NCBI RefSeq assembly: GCF_003047295.1
Contig: NZ_PZYZ01000005.1
Location: 62,001-126,000, forward strand
Source of the DNA: Nocardioides sediminis
GTDB taxonomy: Bacteria; Actinomycetota; Actinomycetes; Propionibacteriales; Nocardioidaceae
DNA length: 64,000 nucleotides
Direction of reading: 5' to 3'
Each line of letters opens with the position of its first letter. The stretch's first letter is position 1. A model generated the notes under the pieces. That model saw only the letters and a list, made by a program, of their open reading frames with translations. It ran no database searches and had not been told where the DNA came from. Shown in pieces: positions 41,775-50,192 of the stretch. A program made the translations under genes and the position numbers.

Positions 41775-42635
41775 CTAGGGCAGGTGCCTCTCCGTCGCCA
41801 CGATGCGCCCCTTGCGGTGGTGCACGACGAGCATCTCCCCGACCTCCAGGCGGACGTCGTCCTCGACCCCGACGGCGTCCAGCACGGTGGGGAGCACCGG
41901 GCGGTGGGAGCAGATGACGGCGCCCTCGCGCGCCTGCAGCAGGTCGTCCACCAGGTCGACGACCGCCTCGACGCTCGCGTCCTCCTCCGTCAGCCCGGCG
42001 TGGGTGACCAGCGGCCACCCGGTCGTCTGGGCGTACGGCGCCACGGTGTCGACGCAGCGGGTGCTCGAGGAGGTGTGCACCGCGCTGACCCCGAACGCCG
42101 CCAGGACGGGGATCAGCCGCTCCGCCTGGGCGCCACCCGGCTTGAGGAGCGGGCGGCGGCGGTCGTCGCCGCTCCACGCCTTGCGGGACCGTGCCGCGCT
42201 GTGCCGGAGCACCACCAGGGTGCTGGTCCGTCGGCGCAGGGCGCGCGCGTGCTCGAGGGTGTCCCGGTCGTGCTCATGGGTGAGCACGTCGCCGACCTTG
42301 TCGGCCGCGAACCAGGCGACCTCGTCGATCTCGCCGTTGACGGCGTAGCCGCTGACGTCGTCGTCGCCGACCACGCGGGCGGTCCAGTAGGACACGACCT
42401 TCATGCGGCCGTTGGCCAACCCGTAGCGCTGGCCGGGGAGCGGCGGCCCGAGGCGGACGTCGAGGCCCGTCTCCTCGGCCACCTCGCGGACGGCCGCGGT
42501 GACCTCGTGCTCGCCGGGGTCGAGCTTGCCCTTGGGGAACGACCAGTCGTCGTACCGGGGGCGATGGACGAGCAGCACGTCCCCACCCTTGCGGGTCACC
42601 ACAGCGCCTGCAGCGCGCACATCCCGGGCCGGCAT
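41775..42635 (-). CDS. mutT1: MutT1-type Nudix hydrolase / histidine phosphatase
   Basis: A 286-residue two-domain protein. The Nudix box GKLDPGEHEVTAAVREVAEE-TG lies at about 36-58. The C-terminal histidine-phosphatase domain has VVLRHSAARSRKAW near 145 and a second histidine in VICSHRPVLPT near 235. MutT1 of mycobacteria (Rv2985) clears 8-oxo-dGTP and diadenosine polyphosphates and lies beside ppk1 there; here they are 7 kb apart. GACACT seven bases upstream of the ATG may be a leaderless -10 box. Confidence 0.9.
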   Translation of the reverse strand: MPARDVRAAGAVVTRKGGDVLLVHRPRYDDWSFPKGKLDPGEHEVTAAVREVAEETGLDVRLGPPLPGQRYGLANGRMKVVSYWTARVVGDDDVSGYAVNGEIDEVAWFAADKVGDVLTHEHDRDTLEHARALRRRTSTLVVLRHSAARSRKAWSGDDRRRPLLKPGGAQAERLIPVLAAFGVSAVHTSSSTRCVDTVAPYAQTTGWPLVTHAGLTEEDASVEAVVDLVDDLLQAREGAVICSHRPVLPTVLDAVGVEDDVRLEVGEMLVVHHRKGRIVATERHLP

Positions 42636-42680
42636 GGACGCTAGTGTCACACCACCCGCCCGCCCTTGAGGAGCCTGCCC

Positions 42681-43730
42681 ATGCGTCGCCGACTCGCGCT
42701 GGGCCTCGCCGTGCTCGTGGTCCTGGCCGTGGCCGGCGGCCTGCTGTGGTGGCGGGACGGCGACCGGACGCGCCTGGAGCACGCCGTCGACCTGGCCCCG
42801 GCGAGCGCCGAACGGTTGTCGTGGACCGACTGGAGCGCCGTACGACGCGAGGTCGGCGCGGACCTGGGCGCCTCCCCCGACGGTGAGGCCGTGGCCGCGT
42901 TCCTCGACGACGCGTTCGCCGAGGACCTCACCTCCACGTCCGCCCTGGTCGCCTCGAGCCGCACCATGCAGGACGAGCTCGGCTTCTCCCCCGGGACGCT
43001 GGACTGGGAGCTCTTCGCCCAGGGTCCCGACGGCGCCGTCGACATCCTCGGCCTCGACGAGCGGGCGGACGTCGACGAGCTCGCCGACACCCTGGCCGCC
43101 CTCGGCTGGACCGAGCCGGAGGAGGAGGACGGTGTGTGGCGCGGGGGCGCCGACGTGCTGGCGCGGGTCGGCCCCGGCCTCACCCCCGAGCTCCAGCACG
43201 TGGCCCTGCTGGCCGACGAGGGGGTCGTGCTCACCTCGGACCAGGTCGCCCCGCTGGAAGCCGCGGCGGCCGGTGTCCGCGGGGAAGCGGACACCCTCGA
43301 GTCGGTGGACGACGTGGTCGACGCGACTGGCTCACCGCTGAGCGCCAACGTCTTCACCGGGGGCCACGCCTGCGAACGGCTGGCGATGGCCTCCGCCGAT
43401 GCCGACGACCAGGCCGAGGCCGACGCGCTGCTCGAGCGTGCGGGCGAGGTCCACCCGATGACCGGCTTCGCGATGGGGGTGCGGGCCGGCGGCGACGTCC
43501 GGGTGGTGATGTCCTTCGAGGACGACGACGTGGCACGCACCGACGTCGAGACCCGCGCCACCCTGGCCGGCGGACCCGCCCCCGGTCAGGGCGGCGACTT
43601 CACCGACCGGTTCAGCCTGGAGGACGCGGTGTCCACCGGGAACGTGGTCACCCTCGAGCTGGCACCGCTGGAGGGGCAGTACGTGCTCTCCGACCTCACG
43701 AGCGGGCCGGTGCTCTTCGCGACCTGCTGA
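42681..43730 (+). CDS. Membrane-anchored hypothetical protein
   Basis: A 349-residue protein from ATG 42681, seven bases after GAGGAG; a TTG frame start at 42666 is rejected because it contains the ribosome site. Residues 5-23 (LALGLAVLVVLAVAGGLLW) form a signal anchor. The remaining extracytoplasmic part is acidic (Asp/Glu-rich) with repeated alpha-beta pattern and two cysteines (GGHACERL, FATC end). No domain is recognised. TAGTGT at 42641-42646 is a plausible -10 box. It is divergent from mutT1. Confidence 0.75.
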   Translation: MRRRLALGLAVLVVLAVAGGLLWWRDGDRTRLEHAVDLAPASAERLSWTDWSAVRREVGADLGASPDGEAVAAFLDDAFAEDLTSTSALVASSRTMQDELGFSPGTLDWELFAQGPDGAVDILGLDERADVDELADTLAALGWTEPEEEDGVWRGGADVLARVGPGLTPELQHVALLADEGVVLTSDQVAPLEAAAAGVRGEADTLESVDDVVDATGSPLSANVFTGGHACERLAMASADADDQAEADALLERAGEVHPMTGFAMGVRAGGDVRVVMSFEDDDVARTDVETRATLAGGPAPGQGGDFTDRFSLEDAVSTGNVVTLELAPLEGQYVLSDLTSGPVLFATC

Positions 43731-43750
43731 GAGGTCTGGACCGGCCGGCG

Positions 43751-43927
43751 TCAGTCCTGGCTGGGACGCTGCTCGGGAGGGCGCGGCGTGACGCCGAGGA
43801 GGCGGTCGATCTCCTCCTGCGACAGGTGCTCGTCGGCCTCGCTCGCGGCGATGATGAGTGTGGTCGTCAGCTCCACCTCGCTGAGCAGGTCGTCGTCCTC
43901 GAGGCTCACGTCGAACTGGTCGGGCAC
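43751..43927 (-). CDS. Small acidic hypothetical protein
   Basis: The GTG at 43927, five bases after GGAGG, gives 58 residues (PDQFDVSLEDDDLLSEVEL...); a longer frame to 44026 has no ribosome site. The central stretch LLSEVELTTTLIIAASEADEHLS with LSQEEIDRLLGV looks like two amphipathic helices. Similar short proteins occur in actinobacteria, but I know no function. Confidence 0.6.
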   Translation of the reverse strand: MPDQFDVSLEDDDLLSEVELTTTLIIAASEADEHLSQEEIDRLLGVTPRPPEQRPSQD

Positions 43928-44050
43928 TTTCCACCTCCAGCTCTCACGAGGACGTACATCGAAGGACGACCGTGCCCCCGCAGCCGGACGTTCAAACCGA
44001 TTCAATCGTAGAAAGTACCCGGTCACCTTCGCAATGGCCCGAACGTGCGA

Positions 44051-44080
44051 CGAGGCCCCACCCGATCGGGTGGGGCCTCG
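44051..44080. terminator. Terminator of the cold-shock gene (30-bp perfect palindrome)
   Basis: CGAGGCCCCACCC (44051-44063), loop GATC, GGGTGGGGCCTCG (44068-44080): a perfect dyad of 30 bases. It lies 44 bases after the csp stop on the minus strand and also faces the small acidic gene's upstream side. Confidence 0.8.
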
Positions 44081-44124
44081 CCGTCAGAAGACCGGAACAG
44101 GTGCTGCGCCGGCTTGCCGATTCG

Positions 44125-44328
44125 TCAGACCGGGCGGACGTTCTCCGCCTGCGGGCCCTTGGGGCCCTGGGTCACGTCGAACTCGACCTTCTGGTTCTCG
44201 TCGAGGGACTTGTAACCCTGCGTCTGGATCGCCGAGTAGTGCACGAAGACGTCGTCGCCGCCGTCCTCCTGCGCAATGAAGCCGAAACCCTTCTCGGCGT
44301 TGAACCACTTCACGGTGCCCTGAGCCAT
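44125..44328 (-). CDS. cspA: Cold-shock domain protein
   Basis: A 67-residue single cold-shock domain: [18 protein letters not shown] contains RNP1 (KGFGFI, 14-19) and [10 protein letters not shown] contains RNP2 (VFVHY, 27-31). It binds single-stranded RNA or DNA as a chaperone. The ATG follows AAGGAG. The leader is long and contains a hairpin, as in regulated csp genes. Confidence 0.97.
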   Translation of the reverse strand: MAQGTVKWFNAEKGFGFIAQEDGGDDVFVHYSAIQTQGYKSLDENQKVEFDVTQGPKGPQAENVRPV

Positions 44329-44460
44329 CGCTCTGTTACTCCTTAGTCGGGGCGAGAGGCCGTCACTTCGACGGCCCCACAACACGTGCGGTGACACGTC
44401 GCTCCGACTTGCGGGTCTGGCAGGCCCGAAGAAGAAACGCCGTTGGATCACAAACTCCGC
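44329..44460 (-). promoter_or_regulatory. Long 5' leader of the cold-shock gene with a hairpin
   Basis: The 130 bases before cspA carry no gene. GGCCGTC (44358-44364) and GACGGCC (44370-44376) pair around a five-base loop 30-50 bases from the start codon. Long structured leaders act as thermosensors in other csp genes; that role is inferred here. The promoter itself is not clear. The next stretch to 44623 shows nothing else but a small CCCCGCGGGG palindrome (44606-44615), a weak terminator for the tRNA. Confidence 0.4.
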
Positions 44461-44623
44461 GGGCGTCTACCTGCTGGAACTTGCACCTGTTGCTGACGCA
44501 ACCCTACCAAGGAAGCGGCAGATGGAAACCTCCCCGCCCACGTCAGATCTGCGCACCGTCGTGAACTCTCCGTGCCGCACCGATGACGGCGAGGTGACGC
44601 CGCTCCCCGCGGGGTGTTCCCGG

Positions 44624-44696
44624 TAGGCCATGTCGGGCTCGAACCGACGACCCACGGATTAAAAGTCCGGTGCTCTACCAACTGAGCTAATGGCCC
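44624..44696 (-). tRNA. tRNA-Lys (UUU)
   Basis: On the minus strand GGGCCAT...ATGGCCT forms the acceptor stem with a G-U first pair. TAGCTCAGTTGGTAGAGC is the D arm, GGACTTTTAATCC the anticodon arm with anticodon TTT, and GTCGGTTCGAGCCCGAC the T arm; discriminator A. CCA is not encoded. Confidence 0.95.
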
Positions 44697-44760
44697 ACGA
44701 GCAGCCTAGCGAGGCCGGGACAGCCGTCCCCGTCCGACCCGTCGAGTACGATGCGACGCG

Positions 44761-45324
44761 ATGGCGACAGGCGACGACCGTCCCGCGGCGCGGGCCGTCG
44801 ACCCCGACGTGGACCTCCACGTCCCCGCCCAGCGTCGGGAGTGGGACCGCAAGCGATTCGTCCTGCCGGCCATCGCCGCCGGCGGCATGCTCGGTGCCGG
44901 TGCGCGCCATGCCGCCTCCCAGGCCTGGCCGGCACCGCCCGGCTCGTTCCCGTGGACCACCCTCGGCGTCAACGTCGCGGGATGCCTGCTCATCGGCGTC
45001 CTCATGGTGTTCGTCGTCGAGGTCGGCGGGGCCCACCCGCTGCTCCGGCCGTTCGCCGGAGTCGGTGTCCTGGGTGGCTTCACCACCTTCTCGACGTACG
45101 CCGTGGAGACCACCGAGCTCCTCCGGGACGACCGCCACGTGCTCGCGCTCGCCTACTGGGCCGGCACCCTCGCGCTCGCGCTCGTCGCGGTCACCGCCGG
45201 GGTCGTCGCCGCCCGCGGCGGCGTCCTGGCCGCCGCGCGGCTGCGCCGGCGTCGACGGGACCGTCCGCGCTCCGTCGACGCCGGGCGGCCGCACCGCGCC
45301 ACCACGAAGGGAGACAGCCGATGA
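44761..45324 (+). CDS. crcB: CrcB/Fluc fluoride channel subunit 1
   Basis: A 187-residue protein with four membrane helices from residue 32. [13 protein letters not shown] near 41, [18 protein letters not shown] near 66 (conserved Asn) and [13 protein letters not shown] near 105 are the Fluc signature. Cytosolic extensions at both ends are Arg-rich. Fluc channels are dual-topology dimers exporting fluoride; here two homologues would form a heterodimer. TACGAT eight bases before the ATG suggests a leaderless message. No fluoride riboswitch is seen in the 64-base upstream gap. Confidence 0.93.
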   Translation: MATGDDRPAARAVDPDVDLHVPAQRREWDRKRFVLPAIAAGGMLGAGARHAASQAWPAPPGSFPWTTLGVNVAGCLLIGVLMVFVVEVGGAHPLLRPFAGVGVLGGFTTFSTYAVETTELLRDDRHVLALAYWAGTLALALVAVTAGVVAARGGVLAAARLRRRRRDRPRSVDAGRPHRATTKGDSR

Positions 45325-45701
45325 CCGGCATCGACCCGCAGCACCCCACGCCCGCTGTCCTCCGGGGTACGGCGACCAGGCTGACCGTCTACGTCGGCGA
45401 GTCCGACACCTGGCACCACCGACCCCTCTACACCGAGCTCGTCCACCGGGCGCACGCCGCCGGCCTGTCGGGGGCCAGCGTGTTCCGCGGCATCGAGGGC
45501 TTCGGCGCCTCGAGCACGATCCACACCAGCCGGTTGCTGTCGCTGTCCCAGGACCTCCCCGTCGCCGTGGTCGTCATCGACGAGCCGGACCGCATCGAGG
45601 CGTTCCTGCCGGAGGTCGAGGAGCTGGTCGGCGAGGGCCTCGTCACCCTCGACGAGGTGACCGTGGTGCTCCACCGCCCCAGCTCCGGCGGGCCGTCGTG
45701 A
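45321..45701 (+). CDS. DUF190 protein of the fluoride operon
   Basis: A 126-residue PII-like ferredoxin-fold protein: [29 protein letters not shown] then [11 protein letters not shown] and [19 protein letters not shown] are the DUF190 pattern. Such genes sit between paired crcB genes; a nucleotide-sensing role for the channel has been proposed by analogy to PII proteins, not proven. The ATG overlaps the first crcB stop (ATGA) and the GTG of the next gene overlaps its stop. Confidence 0.93.
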   Translation: MTGIDPQHPTPAVLRGTATRLTVYVGESDTWHHRPLYTELVHRAHAAGLSGASVFRGIEGFGASSTIHTSRLLSLSQDLPVAVVVIDEPDRIEAFLPEVEELVGEGLVTLDEVTVVLHRPSSGGPS

Positions 45702-46069
45702 CGGACTACCTGTGGGTGTGCCTCGGGGCCGCCGTCGGGGCCCCGGGTCGCTATCTCGTGGACCGGGCCGTCCAGGCGCGCCACGACAGCGTCTTGCCCT
45801 GGGGCACCATGCTGGTCAACGTCGCCGGCTCCCTGGTCCTCGGGATCCTGGTCGGGCTGGCCGGGACCCGGGACGTCCCCGAGGCCGTCTCCCTGGCCCT
45901 GGGGGTCGGGCTGTGCGGCGCGCTCACGACGTACAGCACCTTCAGCTACGAGACCCTGCGACTGGTCGAGGACGGCGCTCGGCTCTATGCCGTGCTCAAC
46001 GTCGGCGCCAGCCTGCTGGCCGGGCTGGGCGCCGCCGTGCTCGGGTACGCGCTCGGCAGCGCCTGGTGA
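45698..46069 (+). CDS. crcB: CrcB/Fluc fluoride channel subunit 2
   Basis: A 123-residue protein with four helices: [16 protein letters not shown] at the N-terminus, [19 protein letters not shown] near 35 and [16 protein letters not shown] near 80. It starts at a GTG overlapping the DUF190 stop (GTGA). It lacks the long tails of the first subunit and is of the usual Fluc size. Together the three genes form a fluoride-resistance operon. Confidence 0.93.
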   Translation: MTDYLWVCLGAAVGAPGRYLVDRAVQARHDSVLPWGTMLVNVAGSLVLGILVGLAGTRDVPEAVSLALGVGLCGALTTYSTFSYETLRLVEDGARLYAVLNVGASLLAGLGAAVLGYALGSAW

Positions 46070-46100
46070 CGACTGGTGAGCGCCGACGTCGTACGACGCG

Positions 46101-47582
46101 TCAGCGCTGCTCGGCGGGCACCCCGCGGGCACCGGTGTCGGTGAGCCGCGCCTCCTCGAGCGCGTGCGCCTCGAGCTCGGCCCGCCGGGTGGTCTCCATC
46201 AGCTCGCGCGCCGCGTCGTAGGCACCCGGCTCGGAGACCAGGTCGGTGGCACCGCGTCGCAGCCGCGCCAGCGCCGCACGGGCGAAGATCTGCTGCTCGG
46301 TGGTGGTGCGCTCGGAGCGGTCGTTGCTGATGAAGGTGATCGCCCAGCGCATCAGCGCGGAGACCTGGTTCTTGAAGCCGGTGAGGTAGACGAGGTGCAC
46401 CGCGAGCCACATCAGCCAGGCGATGATGCCGGTCAGGCGCAGCTTGCCGACCATCGCGACCGCACGGAACCGGCTGATGATGGCCATCGAGCCCTTGTCG
46501 AAGTACTTGAACGGCGGCTGCGGTGCCTTGCCGGCGAGCCGGCCCTCGATCTCCTTGGCGGCGTACTTGGCGCCCTGGATCGCGACCTGGGCGACACCCG
46601 GCAGGTTGTCGAGGGCGATCATGTCGCCCACCACGAAGACCTCGGGGTGGCCCGGCAGCGTGAGGTCGGGGTTGACGCCGATGCGGCCGGCACGGTCGAG
46701 CGGGGCGCCGGTCTGCTCGGCGAGGGTCTGCCCGAGCGAGCTGGCCTGGACGCCCGCCGCCCAGATCTTGGTGACGGTCTTGATGCGCTCGACGCGGCCG
46801 TCCTTGAACTTCATCTCGATGCCGCGCTCGTCGACGTCGGTGACCATCGCGCCGAGGATCACCTCGACGCCGAGCTTCTCGAGCTCGTTCTTGGCCTTCT
46901 CGCCGAGCTTCTGGCCGAAGGGCGGCAGCACCTGCGGCGCCGCGTCGAGCAGGATCACCCGGGCCTCGCGGGTGTTGATGGCCCGGAAGTCCCGCTTGAG
47001 CGTGCGGTGGGCGAGCTCGGCGATCTGTCCCGCCATCTCGACGCCGGTCGGGCCGGCGCCGACGACCACGAAGGTCAGCAGGTGGTCGATGTCGTCGCCG
47101 CGGTTGGCCCCGAGCTCGGCCATCTCGAAGGCGCCGAAGATGCGGCCCCGCAGCTCGAGTGCGTCGTCGATGCTCTTCATGCCCGGCGCGTACTCGGAGA
47201 AGTGGTCGTTGCCGAAGTAGGACTGGGCGGCACCGGCGGCCACGATGAGCGAGTCGTAGTGCGAGACCGTCTCGCGCCCCAGCACGTGGCTGGTGACGGT
47301 CCGGGCCTCGAGGTCGATGTCGGTGACCTCGCCGAGGAGGACCTGCGCGTTGTCCTGCCCGCTGAGGACCTCGCGGGTCGGGGGCGCGATCTCGCCCTCG
47401 GAAAGGATGCCGGTCGCCACCTGGTAGAGGAGCGGCTGGAAGAGGTGGTGGGTCGTCTTGGCCACCATCGTCACCTCGACGGGCGCCTTGCGCAGGGCCT
47501 TGGTGCCGAAGAGACCGCCGAAGCCGGAGCCGATCACCACCACCTGGTGGGTGTCCTGCTGCTGGGCCTGGGGGTTCGACAT
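46101..47582 (-). CDS. ndh: Type II NADH dehydrogenase
   Basis: A 493-residue flavoprotein from ATG 47582 behind GGAGG. The FAD motif VVVIGSGFGGLFG is at 14-26 and the NADH motif VVVGAGPTGVEMAGQIAEL near 170. HHLFQPLLYQVATG near 45 is typical NDH-2. A C-terminal amphipathic/membrane segment (LTGIIAWLMWLAVHLVYLTGF near 390) attaches it to the membrane, and the last 70 residues are a charged extension. It passes electrons from NADH to menaquinone without pumping protons. Confidence 0.94.
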   Translation of the reverse strand: MSNPQAQQQDTHQVVVIGSGFGGLFGTKALRKAPVEVTMVAKTTHHLFQPLLYQVATGILSEGEIAPPTREVLSGQDNAQVLLGEVTDIDLEARTVTSHVLGRETVSHYDSLIVAAGAAQSYFGNDHFSEYAPGMKSIDDALELRGRIFGAFEMAELGANRGDDIDHLLTFVVVGAGPTGVEMAGQIAELAHRTLKRDFRAINTREARVILLDAAPQVLPPFGQKLGEKAKNELEKLGVEVILGAMVTDVDERGIEMKFKDGRVERIKTVTKIWAAGVQASSLGQTLAEQTGAPLDRAGRIGVNPDLTLPGHPEVFVVGDMIALDNLPGVAQVAIQGAKYAAKEIEGRLAGKAPQPPFKYFDKGSMAIISRFRAVAMVGKLRLTGIIAWLMWLAVHLVYLTGFKNQVSALMRWAITFISNDRSERTTTEQQIFARAALARLRRGATDLVSEPGAYDAARELMETTRRAELEAHALEEARLTDTGARGVPAEQR

Positions 47583-47679
47583 GTCAGTCCTCCTGGAACC
47601 GGGCACGGTGCGGGTACGACGTCGCCGTCGGGTCCATTGTCCCGCCTGCGGTGACCCGTGCCCAAATGAGGAGCGTTCT

Positions 47680-47719
47680 GTGCGTCACGACCGGCGATGT
47701 CGTGCGTCACAGGTGTGAC
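47680..47719. promoter_or_regulatory. Direct and inverted repeats upstream of ndh
   Basis: GTGCGTCAC occurs at 47680-47688 and 47702-47710, 22 bases apart, and the second copy runs into GTCACAGGTGTGAC (47706-47719), an inverted repeat with TCACA/TGTGA arms. It lies in the 243-base gap between the ndh start and the HATPase gene. A GACAAT box on the minus strand (47641-47636) could be the ndh -10. A redox or cAMP-type regulator site is possible. Confidence 0.45.
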
Positions 47720-47825
47720 CCGGCCCACGACGGGACCTCGTGGGATCCTTTTCGAGGCTCCCGTGTTTGGTCGACTCATGGACCGGGTACGTACGCCCCG
47801 CTGGACTACCCACAATCCTCCCCCG

Positions 47826-48779
47826 GTGAGTGACCTAGTGCCCCTGACGAAGCAAGCCCTACCGTTGTCGGCGTCCCCGCGCGCCGTCGCGGACGCGCGT
47901 CGCTGGGTGCACGACATCTGCGTGGAGCTCGGCCGGGACGAGCTCATCGAGTGCGCCGAGCTCGGCGTCTCCGAGCTCACGACCAACGCGGTGCTCCACG
48001 GCGCCGAGCCGATCGCCGTACGCGTGCGAGGGACCTCGAGCCACCCGCGCATCGAAGTCATCGACGGCTCGCCCGAGCCGCCCACCCCGCCGACGGCGTC
48101 CTCGGACCCGGAGGAGTTCCTCACGACCTTCGGACGCGGCCTGTCCATCGTGGCCATGAGCTCGGTCGCCTGGGGCGCCTCGATCGAGCCCGACGGCAAG
48201 GTGGTCTGGTTCGAGCCGGCCCCCGAGGTCCGCGAGGACGGCGGGGCCGACGCCGTCATCGACAGCACCGTCGACGACGGGCCCGCCGCGCTCAGCGACG
48301 ACGCCCGCGAGGTCAAGCTGCTCGGGCTCGACCTCGGCCTCTATGCCTCGCTGACCCGCCAGTACTACGAGCTCCGGCGCGAGCTGCGGCTCCTGGCGGT
48401 CGCCCACCAGGACCACTACCCGCTGGCCGCCGACCTCTCGGCGATGTTCACCAGCTTCGAGCGCCAGATTCCCCCCGACCTCCACCGCACCGTCGGAGCG
48501 GCGCTCGATGCCGGCGCCCACAGCGTCGACGTCTCGGTGCGCATGGAGCCCGAGGCGTCGTCGATCGTGTCGACGATGATGGAGATGTTCGACCTCGCCG
48601 ACGCCTTCTGCAAGGCCGAGCGACTCCTCTCCCTCCAGCGCACGCCCGCCCAACGCGAGTTCCACCTGTGGTACCTCGGCGAGATGGTGCGCCAGCTCGC
48701 CGGCGAACGCCCCCGCGCCTGGCACCACACCTCCGGTGGCGGGGAGTCCGGACGGGTCAACGCCCAGCACGTCTCCTGA
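47826..48779 (+). CDS. HATPase_c_2 anti-sigma-like regulator with an extra C-terminal domain
   Basis: About 317 residues from a GTG at 47826; ATGs at 47778 and 47697 are alternatives, since no ribosome site supports any of them. The N-terminal half is a serine-kinase/anti-sigma-type ATPase: ASPRAVADARRWVHDI, N-box AELGVSELTTNAVLHG near 45, and FGRGLSIVAMSSVAWG near 100. The C-terminal half (from about 160, LLGLDLGLYASLTRQYYELRREL) is helical and unassigned. Such proteins control sigma factors through partner switching; no partner gene is adjacent. Confidence 0.75.
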   Translation: MSDLVPLTKQALPLSASPRAVADARRWVHDICVELGRDELIECAELGVSELTTNAVLHGAEPIAVRVRGTSSHPRIEVIDGSPEPPTPPTASSDPEEFLTTFGRGLSIVAMSSVAWGASIEPDGKVVWFEPAPEVREDGGADAVIDSTVDDGPAALSDDAREVKLLGLDLGLYASLTRQYYELRRELRLLAVAHQDHYPLAADLSAMFTSFERQIPPDLHRTVGAALDAGAHSVDVSVRMEPEASSIVSTMMEMFDLADAFCKAERLLSLQRTPAQREFHLWYLGEMVRQLAGERPRAWHHTSGGGESGRVNAQHVS

Positions 48780-48795
48780 CGCGACGCCGGGCCGC

Positions 48796-49149
48796 TCAGC
48801 CGAGTCCGAGCGCGTGCAGCCGCTCCTCGCCGATGCCGAAGTGGTGGGCGACCTCGTGCACGACCGTGATGCGCACCTCGTCGCGCAGCTCGTCGAGCGA
48901 GTCGCACATCTCGACCAGCGGCCTGCGGAAGACCAGGATCCGGTCCGGGAGCATGCCCGAGTGGTTGGCCGCGCGTTCGGTCAGCGCGACACCCTCGTAG
49001 ATGCCCAGCAGGTCGGGGTCGTCCGCCGGGGCGTCGGGCTCGACCTGCACCACCACGTTGCTGACCAGGGACGCCACCTCGTCCGGCAGGTCGTCGAGGG
49101 CCGACTCCACGAGGCGGTCGAAGTCGTCGGGCTCGATGTCCACCGGCAT
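48796..49149 (-). CDS. Metallopeptidase-family (minigluzincin-like) protein
   Basis: A 117-residue protein of the PF06262 family with HEVAHHFGIGEERL near residue 99 (HExxHxxGxxxxR zinc motif). LGIYEGVALTERA and LPDRILVFRRPLVEMC are typical of the family. Function is not established. The ATG at 49149 lies six bases after TAGGCT on the minus strand, so it is probably leaderless. It converges with the HATPase gene, 16 bases between stops. Confidence 0.88.
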   Translation of the reverse strand: MPVDIEPDDFDRLVESALDDLPDEVASLVSNVVVQVEPDAPADDPDLLGIYEGVALTERAANHSGMLPDRILVFRRPLVEMCDSLDELRDEVRITVVHEVAHHFGIGEERLHALGLG

Positions 49150-49210
49150 GCATCCAGCCTAGGTCGCCGCAGCACACCGGTCCCGCGAGATGCCCGCTCG
49201 GACATGCAGA

Positions 49211-49247
49211 GAGGCCGGCCCGGAGCGTGTTGCTCCGGGCCAGCCTC
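49211..49247 (-). terminator. Terminator after tRNA-Asp
   Basis: GGCCCGGAGC (49217-49226) and GCTCCGGGCC (49232-49241) form a perfect 10-base stem with loop GTGTT, extended by GAGGC/GCCTC with one bulge each side. It begins 8 bases after the tRNA-Asp 3' end on the minus strand. Confidence 0.75.
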
Positions 49248-49254
49248 TCGGTGG

Positions 49255-49328
49255 CGACCCCGACGGGACTCGAACCCGCGGCCTCCGCCGTGACAGGGCG
49301 GCGCGCTAACCAACTGCGCTACGGGGCC
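49255..49328 (-). tRNA. tRNA-Asp (GUC)
   Basis: Minus strand: GGCCCCG/CGGGGTC acceptor stem, TAGCGCAGTTGGTTAGCGC D arm, CGCCCTGTCACGGCG anticodon arm with anticodon GTC, and GCGGGTTCGAGTCCCGT T arm; discriminator G. CCA is not encoded. Confidence 0.95.
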
Positions 49329-49449
49329 AGGTGAACTGCTGGTACATCTGTGTTGCTGCTCCGCGAGGCGAAGCGGTGGAACTCTAACCCATCGACTTCG
49401 CTGGCTCCCAATCGAGGGGGATCCCCTCGGTCGGACCGTCGAACGGCCG

Positions 49450-49522
49450 CACCCCCAACCGGATTCGAACCGGCGCTACCGCCGTGAAAGGGCGGGGTCC
49501 TGGGCCGCTAGACGATGGGGGC
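49450..49522 (-). tRNA. tRNA-Glu (UUC)
   Basis: Minus strand: GCCCCCA/TGGGGGT acceptor, TCGTCTAGCGGCCCAGGAC D arm, CCGCCCTTTCACGGCGG anticodon arm with anticodon TTC, and GCCGGTTCGAATCCGGT T arm; discriminator G. It is co-oriented with tRNA-Asp 121 bases away and probably in one transcript. Confidence 0.95.
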
Positions 49523-49686
49523 CCGCCCCCGGCGGTGCGTGGCGGACCACGCGGTCGAAGGCGTCGTACAGCATAGGGCGCTGCAGGATCGCCGCCCAAT
49601 CCCCCGATCGCGTACGCCGTCGCGTCAATCCGCGCCGTGTCACGTCGGGAGACCCGCGCGGACCGGCGCCCGACACCGATAGCCTC

Positions 49687-50085
49687 ATGCCTGTGAGCAC
49701 CGACGGAGACCAGCTGCGGTTCCTCGTGGTGGACGACACCGAGGACATCCGTGACCTGATGGCGCGGATGGTCGTGCGCCTCGGTCACGTCGCGGACCAG
49801 GCCGCCGACGGTGAGGAGGCGGTCGAGGCGCTCAGCCGCTACGCCTACGACATCATGCTGCTGGACCTCACGATGCCGCGGATGAGCGGCGAGGACGTTG
49901 TGCGGTGGCTGCGCGACAACCCGGACCGCAGCGAGGGGCTCGACGTGGTGGTGGTCAGCGCGTGGGCCGGCGAGCAGCGCGCCGTCCTGCAGGAGCTGGG
50001 GGTGACCACCGTGCTGCAGAAGCCGTTGCGCGGCCAGCAGCTGCGGGACCTCATCTCCGACCGGAACGCGCGAACCGCCCCATGA
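49687..50085 (+). CDS. Single-domain response regulator
   Basis: A 132-residue receiver: FLVVDDTEDIRDLM has the acidic pocket, MLLDLTMPRMSGEDV near 58 the phosphorylated aspartate, VVVSAWAG the switch residue and VLQKPLRGQQL the conserved lysine. There is no output domain, so it acts by protein contact or as a phosphate sink. TAGCCT (49680-49685) lies seven bases before a GTG at 49693, which may be the real leaderless start. The GAF histidine kinase 1.4 kb downstream is a candidate partner. Confidence 0.9.
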   Translation: MPVSTDGDQLRFLVVDDTEDIRDLMARMVVRLGHVADQAADGEEAVEALSRYAYDIMLLDLTMPRMSGEDVVRWLRDNPDRSEGLDVVVVSAWAGEQRAVLQELGVTTVLQKPLRGQQLRDLISDRNARTAP

Positions 50086-50100
50086 GCGGGTTTTCGCCGA

Positions 50101-50137
50101 TACGCTAGCCGCGGGGACAGCCGGGAGGTCTGTCCCC
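50101..50137 (+). promoter_or_regulatory. Promoter and leader hairpin of the 30-codon gene
   Basis: TACGCT (50101-50106) is a good -10 box, with no clear -35. It is followed by GGGGACAG (50113-50120) pairing perfectly with CTGTCCCC (50130-50137) around a loop that contains GGGAGG. The hairpin would be at the very 5' end of the message, a place where it could stabilise the RNA. Confidence 0.5.
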
Positions 50138-50192
50138 AGTACGGCGTCCTCCCCCTGGGGCGTCGACACCCGAGAAGAGGGAGCACCCCGAT

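Noticed and set aside
44697-44760. Fluoride riboswitch before crcB
   Set aside because: The gap is only 64 bases and a -10 box eight bases before the ATG leaves no room for a leader.
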